This document shows, one piece after another, positions 17,650-24,869 of a DNA stretch of 64,000 bases. The stretch comes from Nitrospirota bacterium (lineage in GTDB: Bacteria > Nitrospirota > Nitrospiria > Nitrospirales > UBA8639), in NCBI GenBank assembly GCA_027623995.1, contig JAQBUF010000005.1, forward strand, positions 1-64,000, given 5' to 3'. The notes beneath the pieces are model-generated. The model saw only the letters and a list, made by a program, of their open reading frames with translations, was not told where the DNA came from and did no database searches. The position numbers were made by a program, and so were the translations under genes. The first letter of the stretch is position 1, and each line of letters opens with the position of its first letter.

Positions 17650-19719
17650 GTGGCTGATCAAGTTTCTATCGAACAACTCAGTATCAATACCATTCGGACG
17701 TTGGCAATGGATGCCGTGCAGGCGGCCAATTCTGGTCATCCGGGAACGCCGATGGCCTTGGCTCCAGTTGCCTATTGTCTGTGGAATCAATTTCTGCAGT
17801 TTGATCCGGATGATCCCATTTGGCCAAACCGTGATCGATTTGTCCTTTCTGTCGGCCATGCTTCGATGTTGCTGTATTCCATGTTGCATGTGACTCAAGT
17901 GAAGACGGTGAATGATCAATATGAAGCCACCAATGATCTGTCTGTTCCACTCGATCAAATCAAACAGTTTCGACAATTAGAAAGCAAATGTCCTGGACAT
18001 CCTGAATATCATTGGACTTCAGGAGTGGAAACCACGACGGGGCCTCTTGGGCAAGGCTTAGGCAATAGTGTTGGCATGGCCATGGCGCAGGGTTGGATGG
18101 CTCAATATTTTAATCGCCCAGGCTTCGACATCATTAATTATGATGTGTATGCCTTATGTGGTGATGGTTGCTTAATGGAAGGGGTCTCGAGTGAAGCGGC
18201 ATCCCTTGCTGGTCATTTGAAATTGTCGAATTTGTGTTGGATCTATGATAACAACAAGATCACGATTGAAGGGAAAACCTCGCTGGCCTTTAGTGAGGAC
18301 GTTGGCGCACGCTTTCGAGCCTATGGATGGAATGTGGTGCATGTTGATGACGCCAATAACCTAGAAAAACTCTCTGGGGCATTCCGTGCATTCCAAGAGG
18401 AAAATACTAAGCCTACGATGATTATTGTCGATAGTCATATCGGGTTTGGCGCACCGAACAAACAGGATACTCATGGCGCGCATGGTGAGCCTTTGGGTGA
18501 GGAAGAAATTCGCCTGACCAAGAAAAATTATGGATGGCCCGAAGACGCAAAATTTTTGGTGCCTGAGGAAGTCCTCCAACATTTTCAAGCGGGAATGGGC
18601 CAACGTGGCAAAGCCAATAGCAAGGTCTGGAAGGCGAAGTTTCAGGAATACACCACGCAATACCCCGAGCTTGCGGATCAATTATCTAAGATGCAGCGTC
18701 GACAACTTCCCGAAGGCTGGGATCAAGGATTGGCGGAGTTTCCCGCAGATCTCAAAGGCCTCGCGACCAGGGATTCATCTGGGAAAGTCCTCAATGCAAT
18801 TGCCAAGGAAGTTCCTTGGTTGATGGGGGGATCGGCGGATCTTGCTCCTTCGACAAAAACCCGATTGACCTTTGACGGTGCGGGTGATTTTGAAGCGGAG
18901 ACCCCAGGTGGGCGAAACCTCCATTTTGGCGTTCGCGAGCATGCTATGGGTGCGGTCATGAGTGGCATGGCATTATCAAAAGTGCGAACGTATGGCTCCG
19001 GCTTCTTGATCTTTAGCGACTATGGCCGGCCTTCTATTCGGCTGGCATCCATGATGGAACTTCCCGTGATTTATGTGTTCACGCATGATTCCATTGGTGT
19101 GGGAGAGGATGGACCGACGCATCAACCTGTGGAACAAATAGCCTCGCTGCGAGCCATTCCTGGGTTGGTCACGATTCGTCCCGGTGATGCGAATGAAGTA
19201 GTTGAGGCTTGGCGAGTGATTATGCAACTTCAACATCAACCTGTGGTGTTGGCCTTAACGCGGCAAGCACTTCCGACCTTGGACCGCACCAAGTATGGGG
19301 CCGCAAACGGAGTAGCCCAAGGGGCCTATGTGTTAGCCGATGCCGATGATGGCAACCCCGAGGTGCTTTTACTGGCCACCGGAAGCGAAGTGCCCTTGTG
19401 CATCGAAGCCTATGAACAACTAAAAGTGGAAGGCATCAATGCGCGTGTCGTGAGCATGCCGTCCTGGGAGCTGTTTGAACAGCAAAACCAAGAGTATCGG
19501 GACTCGGTCATCCCTCCCGGCATCATGGCGCGAGTGTCAGTTGAACAAGCGACGACCTTTGGCTGGAGCAAGTATGTCGGGTTAACTGGGACGAGCATTG
19601 GCATGCAGACGTTTGGGGCATCGGCGCCACTGAAGGATTTGGCCAAACATTTTGGATTTACCGTTGATCGCGTGATGGCGGCAGCAAGACAACAGCTTGA
19701 ACTGGTTGTTCGAGCCTAG
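17650..19719 (+). CDS. tkt: Transketolase
   Basis: Full-length (689 residues), thiamine-diphosphate enzyme that moves two-carbon units between sugar phosphates. Motifs in order: the N-terminal ANSGHPGTPMALAP, TTGPLGQGLGNSVGMAMAQ, the ThDP motif GDGCLMEGVSSEA ... DNNKITIEG, the pyrimidine-domain segment GGSADLAPSTKT, FGVREHAMGAVMSGMAL and DSIGVGEDGPTHQPVEQIAS. The start is GTG with a good AAGAAGGGA site. It lies 50 bases before tal-pgi on the same strand, so the two are an operon of the non-oxidative pentose phosphate pathway or a reductive counterpart. Confidence 0.96.
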   Translation: MADQVSIEQLSINTIRTLAMDAVQAANSGHPGTPMALAPVAYCLWNQFLQFDPDDPIWPNRDRFVLSVGHASMLLYSMLHVTQVKTVNDQYEATNDLSVPLDQIKQFRQLESKCPGHPEYHWTSGVETTTGPLGQGLGNSVGMAMAQGWMAQYFNRPGFDIINYDVYALCGDGCLMEGVSSEAASLAGHLKLSNLCWIYDNNKITIEGKTSLAFSEDVGARFRAYGWNVVHVDDANNLEKLSGAFRAFQEENTKPTMIIVDSHIGFGAPNKQDTHGAHGEPLGEEEIRLTKKNYGWPEDAKFLVPEEVLQHFQAGMGQRGKANSKVWKAKFQEYTTQYPELADQLSKMQRRQLPEGWDQGLAEFPADLKGLATRDSSGKVLNAIAKEVPWLMGGSADLAPSTKTRLTFDGAGDFEAETPGGRNLHFGVREHAMGAVMSGMALSKVRTYGSGFLIFSDYGRPSIRLASMMELPVIYVFTHDSIGVGEDGPTHQPVEQIASLRAIPGLVTIRPGDANEVVEAWRVIMQLQHQPVVLALTRQALPTLDRTKYGAANGVAQGAYVLADADDGNPEVLLLATGSEVPLCIEAYEQLKVEGINARVVSMPSWELFEQQNQEYRDSVIPPGIMARVSVEQATTFGWSKYVGLTGTSIGMQTFGASAPLKDLAKHFGFTVDRVMAAARQQLELVVRA

Positions 19720-19769
19720 CCGAGGTTGTCTATGCCTGACATCAATATTGAACGTAAGGAGACCGTGAT

Positions 19770-22628
19770 ATGAATCCACTCGAACAACTACGAACCGCCG
19801 GACAGAGCCCTTGGTATGACTACATCCAACGAACCTTGATTTCTTCTGGCGGATTAAAAGCCATGATTGATCAAGATGGCCTGATGGGGGTCACTTCGAA
19901 TCCATCCATCTTTGAAAAGGCCATTGCCGGAAGCAAGGACTATGACGAAGAATTGAATCGTGTGGCTGCGCAAGTGACAAGTGTTAAGGATATCTATGAG
20001 ACATTAGCCATTCGAGATATTCAAGATGCAGCGGATGTGATGAATTCCGTGTATGAGTCAAGCCAGGGACGGGATGGATATGTGAGTTTGGAGGTATCAC
20101 CTGACTTGGCCTTCAATACCGAAGCGACAATCGAAGAAGCCCTTCGCTTGTGGAAAGCCGTCGGTCGAAAAAACGTGATGATCAAAGTGCCTGGGACTCC
20201 GGAAGGATTGCCCGCCGTTGAACATCTGTTGAGTCAGGGGGTGAATGTCAATATTACGCTTTTGTTTAGCACGAAGGTTTATGAGGAAGTGGCTTGGGCC
20301 TATATCCGTGGATTAGAAAAGTTCGCCGCGAATGGTGGCGATGTGTCCAAGATTGCCTCCGTAGCCAGCTTTTTCGTGAGCCGAATTGATTCCCTTATTG
20401 ATAAACAACTCGATGCCAAACTCAAAGATGAAACTGATAAGAGCAAACGTGCAACGATGGAAAGTCTCAAAGGGCAAGTCGCGATTGCGAATGCGAAAGT
20501 TGCTTACCTGGCCTATCAAGAAATTTTTTCAGGTGCACAGTTTCAAGCTTTGAAACAAAAAGGTGCCATGGTTCAGCGTCTTCTGTGGGCCAGCACGGGA
20601 ACGAAAAACCCAGCATATCCCGACACCTACTATGTGGATACGCTCATTGGTCCAGATACCGTGAACACCATTCCAGCAGCCACCTTTGATGCTTTTCGAG
20701 ATCATGGAATCGTGAAAGAAACCTTGACCGAAGGGCAAGATCAAGCCAAAGCCACCATGCAAAGCCTAGCGGACTGTGGGGTGTGTATGGCTGAGGTGAC
20801 GGAGACCTTACTCAAAGATGGCGCGCGATTGTTCATGGAATCTTTTGATCAACTGATGGGGGTCATTAGTCGAAAGCGGACCGAGGTGCTGAAAAAAAAA
20901 ATTAATAAACAATCCCATGCCATTGGAAAATTTGAATCTGCAGTCCAAGACACCTTAAAAGATTTACAATCTCAACGCTTCGTCAGCCGGTTATGGGCGA
21001 AAGACGCCACCTTGTGGCATCAAGATCCCGAACACCAAAAGATTATTCGCAATGCCCTTGGGTGGCTCAGAATCTCTGAGCAACAAGTTTCTAATATTCC
21101 ACGACTCCAGGCGATCGCCGAAGAAATCAAAAATGCTGGATTCAAGCATGTCCTCTTGTTAGGGATGGGGGGAAGCAGCCTATGTCCTGAAGTATCCAGG
21201 ATGACCTTTGGTGTTGTGCCAGGCTATCCAGAATTGCACGTATTGGATAGTACCGTTCCCTCTCAAGTGAAAAGTTTTGAAGAGCGGGTTGATCTCGAAA
21301 AGACCTTGTGCGTTGTGGCGAGTAAATCAGGTTCAACCACTGAGCCGCTCGTGTTCCAAAAGTATTTCTTTGAGCGGATGCGCCAGGTTAAGGGCGACAA
21401 GGCAGGCGAAAACTTTATCGCGATCACCGATCCAGGTTCGCTCCTAGAACAAGTCGCCAAAGACCTTCACTTCCGCGCAATATTCCCTGGCGTGCCAGAA
21501 ATCGGAGGACGATATTCGGCCTTATCCAACTTTGGTCTGGTCCCTGCCGCACTCATGGGTGTCAACATTGAGCATTTTATCTATCGTGCGGAACGTATGC
21601 GGCATAGTTGTGATTCGACCGTGCCTGCGGCAGACAATCCAGGGGTTGAATTAGGAGTCATCCTCGGTACGTTAGCCAAAGCAGGACATGATAAGGTGAC
21701 GTTCATTACCTCTCCTGCTCTCAGTGATGTCGGCGCGTGGTTGGAACAATTGATTGCCGAAAGCACAGGAAAAGAAGATAAAGGCATCGTTCCAGTTGAG
21801 GATGAACCATTAGGAGAAATTTCGGCTTATGGCACTGATCGACTCTTTGCCTACATTCGGTATGCCAATGGTGTTGATTCCAAACAAGATGCCAAAGTTG
21901 AAGCGTTGAAATCAGCAGGGCATCCAGTAGTGCAAATCGATGTGGCTGACTTAGTGAATTTAGGACAAGAATTTTTCCGATGGGAAATTGCGACGGCTAC
22001 CGCTGGGTCGCTCCTGGGAATTAATGCCTTCGATCAACCCAACGTTCAAGAGAGCAAAGATTTTACGAAGAACTATCTCGAAGAGTTTAAGAAGAACGGA
22101 AAATTACCAGAGGAATCACCGTTGGCCATGGATGGCGATATTCGTATCTTCGCCGATCCAGAAAATCAACAAGCGTTAAAAGGTGCGTCTTCCTTAGATC
22201 AAATCGTGTCGGCCCATCTTTCTCGCGTGCAGGCCGGCGATTATGTCGCCATTAATGCCTATGTCGAACGAACACCTGTAGTCCACGAGAATTTCCAAAA
22301 TATTCGGGCTACCGTCCGGGACGCCAAACATGTCGCGACAACATTAGGCTATGGCCCGCGCTTCCTACACTCAACCGGTCAGCTCCATAAGGGTGGTCCT
22401 AACTCTGGCGTGTTTATTCAGGTAACTTCTGATGTCGCGCAGGACCTAGCGATTCCAGACGAGTCCTACTCCTTTGGCGTCTTGGCTGCCGCGCAAGCCC
22501 TAGGCGATCTGCAATGTCTCAACACCCGAAACCGACGAGTGATTCGAATTCACCTAGGAACGGATGTTGAAGGTGGGTTAAAGCGCCTTCAGGTAGCTGT
22601 GGAAGGGGCATTGATGGCCAAGGCGTAA
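19770..22628 (+). CDS. tal-pgi: Bifunctional transaldolase / glucose-6-phosphate isomerase
   Basis: A 952-residue fusion. Residues 1 to about 375 are transaldolase: GVTSNPSIFEKAIAGS, NVMIKVPGTPEGLPAVE with the Schiff-base Lys near 139, and STGTKNPAYPDTYYVDTLIG. From about 390 on the protein is phosphoglucose isomerase of the short type: LLGMGGSSLCPEV, VASKSGSTTEP, GGRYSALSNFGLVP, and near the end TRNRRVIRIHLGTDVEGGLK. Fusing the two gives one polypeptide linking sedoheptulose/fructose phosphate exchange to glucose-6-phosphate. Similar fusions are known in a few bacterial groups. The 3' end recurs as a relic at 23905-24098. Confidence 0.95.
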   Translation: MNPLEQLRTAGQSPWYDYIQRTLISSGGLKAMIDQDGLMGVTSNPSIFEKAIAGSKDYDEELNRVAAQVTSVKDIYETLAIRDIQDAADVMNSVYESSQGRDGYVSLEVSPDLAFNTEATIEEALRLWKAVGRKNVMIKVPGTPEGLPAVEHLLSQGVNVNITLLFSTKVYEEVAWAYIRGLEKFAANGGDVSKIASVASFFVSRIDSLIDKQLDAKLKDETDKSKRATMESLKGQVAIANAKVAYLAYQEIFSGAQFQALKQKGAMVQRLLWASTGTKNPAYPDTYYVDTLIGPDTVNTIPAATFDAFRDHGIVKETLTEGQDQAKATMQSLADCGVCMAEVTETLLKDGARLFMESFDQLMGVISRKRTEVLKKKINKQSHAIGKFESAVQDTLKDLQSQRFVSRLWAKDATLWHQDPEHQKIIRNALGWLRISEQQVSNIPRLQAIAEEIKNAGFKHVLLLGMGGSSLCPEVSRMTFGVVPGYPELHVLDSTVPSQVKSFEERVDLEKTLCVVASKSGSTTEPLVFQKYFFERMRQVKGDKAGENFIAITDPGSLLEQVAKDLHFRAIFPGVPEIGGRYSALSNFGLVPAALMGVNIEHFIYRAERMRHSCDSTVPAADNPGVELGVILGTLAKAGHDKVTFITSPALSDVGAWLEQLIAESTGKEDKGIVPVEDEPLGEISAYGTDRLFAYIRYANGVDSKQDAKVEALKSAGHPVVQIDVADLVNLGQEFFRWEIATATAGSLLGINAFDQPNVQESKDFTKNYLEEFKKNGKLPEESPLAMDGDIRIFADPENQQALKGASSLDQIVSAHLSRVQAGDYVAINAYVERTPVVHENFQNIRATVRDAKHVATTLGYGPRFLHSTGQLHKGGPNSGVFIQVTSDVAQDLAIPDESYSFGVLAAAQALGDLQCLNTRNRRVIRIHLGTDVEGGLKRLQVAVEGALMAKA

Positions 22629-22662
22629 AAACCTTCTTGTGATTGAAGTAAAAAAGAAAAAT

Positions 22663-22696
22663 CCCCCTGTGGTTTTCTACACAGGGGGCTTTTTTA
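22663..22696 (+). terminator. Terminator of tkt/tal-pgi operon
   Basis: CCCCCTGTG pairs with CACAGGGGG across an 8-base loop and is followed by a T run. It lies 35 bases after the tal-pgi stop. Confidence 0.92.
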
Positions 22697-22774
22697 TATG
22701 AAATCGACGGAGATGTATATTTCAGGATCTAGAATGTGTAAGCGTTCAACGCGGAAAAATTTTTCCCCAATATT

Positions 22775-23152
22775 TTATTCCCATAACGTTGACACTGCGT
22801 ATCGTGATATTTGTGAATCATGAGTGATGAGCGTCAATTGTTCTATTTGTGCCTGTGCAACCAGCATGCGATCGAAGGGATCATCATGGTGTCGTGGTAA
22901 TCGGCCAGCATGCAAGGCATGTCCGATAGAAATTGGAAGAGGTAGAAATCGATTGGCCGCCATAGCCTCTTCAAGATTATCTGGCGCTTTGAGTTTTTTG
23001 AGAGATTTTTTGATGGAGATTTCCCAAGCGGTCGCGGCACTGACATATATGACATCACGGCCCTCTTTTAACACCGTGAGGATTTTGGGTGGAAGGGCTG
23101 TATACGAATCGAGCCACCACAGCAACGCATGAGTGTCGAGCAAGCATTTCAC
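22775..23152 (-). CDS. PIN-domain toxin (VapC-like)
   Basis: A 125-residue PIN-domain ribonuclease. Acidic active-site residues are visible in LLDTHALLWWL, AATAWEISIKKSLKKL, DDPFDRMLVAQAQ and the terminal LITHDSQISRY. It overlaps the upstream antitoxin by 4 bases (ATGA type), so the two are translationally coupled. VapC-type toxins cleave tRNA or rRNA. It is the first cargo inside the tal-pgi/zwf island. Confidence 0.9.
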   Translation of the reverse strand: MKCLLDTHALLWWLDSYTALPPKILTVLKEGRDVIYVSAATAWEISIKKSLKKLKAPDNLEEAMAANRFLPLPISIGHALHAGRLPRHHDDPFDRMLVAQAQIEQLTLITHDSQISRYAVSTLWE

Positions 23153-23388
23153 GTGGATTCGCCTTGAAAGGCTGAAGATATTGTCGATGGCAATTCATCG
23201 AAATCACGAGCTATCTTTACTTTGCCTTTCCAGTACCCTGGCTTTCGCGGCTGGCCAATGCTTGTATAGCTTATCAGTTTGGCCAAAGGTTTCCCGGCTC
23301 GCGCAATCACGACTTCTTCGCCGGAGGCTGCTAGGTCAAGGAGTTTTGATAGATGAGTTTTGGCTTCATAGACATTGACGGTTTTCAT
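23149..23388 (-). CDS. Phd/YefM-type antitoxin
   Basis: A 79-residue protein with the Phd/YefM DNA-binding signature MKTVNVYEAKTHLSKLLDLA, then GEEVVIARAGKPLAKL. The C-terminal half (residues 50-79) is the toxin-binding tail. It lies upstream of, and overlaps, the PIN toxin. A GGAGAC ribosome binding site precedes it. Confidence 0.9.
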   Translation of the reverse strand: MKTVNVYEAKTHLSKLLDLAASGEEVVIARAGKPLAKLISYTSIGQPRKPGYWKGKVKIARDFDELPSTISSAFQGEST

Positions 23389-23506
23389 GGTTGTCTCCTG
23401 CCTGAATTTCTGGCGTTGAATTCTGATTAAGTCTAGTCTAGTTTAACTCTGTGAATTGTAGGTAAGAACAGCTGGCGGGTCAAGAGCTCAGGATAACTTC
23501 ACATAT

Positions 23507-23791
23507 TTACTTTGGGAGGACATCAGGTTTTGGCTTGCGTCCTTCCTGAATTTTCGTAGTCGCGGCCTTTCGTACCTCTCCTAACACTTCCGGTGTCCAT
23601 TCTCGGTGTTGCCCGTCGGCCATTTTGTCCTGACCAACCTTAATAGCCGTTAGAAACTGGCACTTGCGTTCGTCTTCTTCACGCATATGTCTGACGGCAT
23701 CACGGACAAGCTCAGTTTCATTCATATAAAACCCTGACTCCACCTTGGTCTTTATGTAGTGTTCATCCACATCTGGAAATCTGATGTTCAT
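23507..23791 (-). CDS. ParD-like antitoxin without an adjacent toxin
   Basis: About 94 residues with a ribbon-helix-helix-like N-terminus (MNIRFPDVDEHYIKTKVESG, then NETELVRDAVRHMREEDER), as in ParD/CopG antitoxins. I chose the ATG at 23791-23789 because GAGGAGG lies 7 bases upstream; a longer frame starts at 23827. No ParE-type gene overlaps its 3' end, so it is an orphan or the toxin was lost. Confidence 0.7.
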   Translation of the reverse strand: MNIRFPDVDEHYIKTKVESGFYMNETELVRDAVRHMREEDERKCQFLTAIKVGQDKMADGQHREWTPEVLGEVRKAATTKIQEGRKPKPDVLPK

Positions 23792-23904
23792 ATCAGCATC
23801 CTCCTCAAAATATCCGATAATAATCACAATAGGTGTATTATTATTATATCATTATCGTATGTCTCGAGAAAGAAAAAAGGTGCCAAAGCCCACATGAAAA
23901 GGCG

Positions 23905-24098
23905 TAGACCAAGACCTCGCCATTCCAGGCGAGCCCTATTCCTTCGGTGTCCTTGCCACAGCCCAAGCCTTAGGTGATATGCAATGTCTGAACATCAGGA
24001 ACCGACGAGTGATCCGAATCCATCTCGGTGCGGATGTTGAAGCTGGGTTAAAGCGAATTCAAGCAGCAGTAGAAGGGGCAATGATGGCGAGTGCATAA
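23905..24098 (+). pseudogene. 3' tail of a second tal-pgi gene (relic)
   Basis: About 194 bases correspond to the last 63-64 codons of tal-pgi. Shared words include AACCGACGAGTGAT and GCGGATGTTGAAG (GGATGTTGAAG shared), and both end near a TAA. No upstream part of the gene is present. It is followed, as in the intact gene, by a terminator. It is not identical to the intact copy, so it is either an old duplication or a tail imported from a relative. Confidence 0.85.
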
Positions 24099-24132
24099 AA
24101 GCATTTTTGTTGTTGTCACATGGAAAAACCAA

Positions 24133-24171
24133 AGTCCCCTGTACGCTCAGATTCGTACAGGGGACTTTTTA
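24133..24171 (+). terminator. Terminator following the tal-pgi relic
   Basis: AGTCCCCTGTACG pairs with CGTACAGGGGACT, followed by a T run. It occupies the same relative position as the terminator after intact tal-pgi, though the stem sequence differs. Confidence 0.9.
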
Positions 24172-24236
24172 TTTGAATGAGCTTTCAAACGATTGTGCTA
24201 TAGCCAATGAAAGTTTCGACTGAAAGCGGCCTGGTC

Positions 24237-24593
24237 TTACACCAACCGCCACTTTCTTTCATCGGTCTCGATCAACTTGTCCGCTTCGACGGGACCCCAG
24301 GTGCCGGCGGGGTATTCGGGTAACCATTTCCCGCCATGGTCTTTCCAGCCTTGGATGATATCTGTGATCCAGGCCCACGAGGCTTCGACGGCATCGCGTC
24401 GCATAAAGAGCGAGGCGTCGCCGGCCATGACATCTAACAATAACCGTTCATAGGCTTCGGGCGAGGGAGCGGAAAAGGCGGCGCCATATTTGAAATTCAT
24501 TTCCACGGGTTGCGCGCGCGGCATCCTTGAATTTGTGACATGATGTCTCAAGGACATGCCTTCATGTGATTGGATCTGGGTGTTGTTGTTCAT
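24237..24593 (-). pseudogene. zwf 3' tail A (C-terminal 118 codons of a second G6PD gene)
   Basis: An open minus-strand frame of 118 codons matches the C-terminus of intact Zwf at 37131-38693: YGAAFSAPSPEAYERLLLDV, then DASLFMRRDAVEASWAWITD and ETDERKWRLV at the end. The first dozen residues are only loosely similar, so the breakpoint lies near 24540-24593. It faces the tal-pgi relic with a 138-base gap, reproducing a convergent tal-pgi/zwf junction. The polypeptide cannot be catalytic: it lacks the nucleotide-binding and substrate sites. Confidence 0.88.
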
Positions 24594-24846
24594 ACACAGC
24601 GCCCTTTTGCTTGGGGCCCGTTACGTTGACAATGCCTAGCGCGGCATTCCGTCAACTGGTTGAACGCGAGGCGATGTTGTGAACTCGCTTACAGATTCAT
24701 CAGGTCTTTTCCTTATATCTATTCGCAACGACTCTTCTATATGATTGCATTCCAGACCATCGTTAAACGGGAAGGGCAGGAAAAGAGGTCCGGCCAAGAT
24801 CGTCCATGAATTTTTAATGCCCGGCATCAAGGTAAAGGTGGATTTG
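24594..24846. other. Island junction sequence
   Basis: Between zwf tail A and the large surface-protein gene I see no coding frame with support. The segment presumably holds that gene's promoter. Confidence 0.35.
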
Positions 24847-24869
24847 ATGAAATCGTTTCGGTCTAGCAT

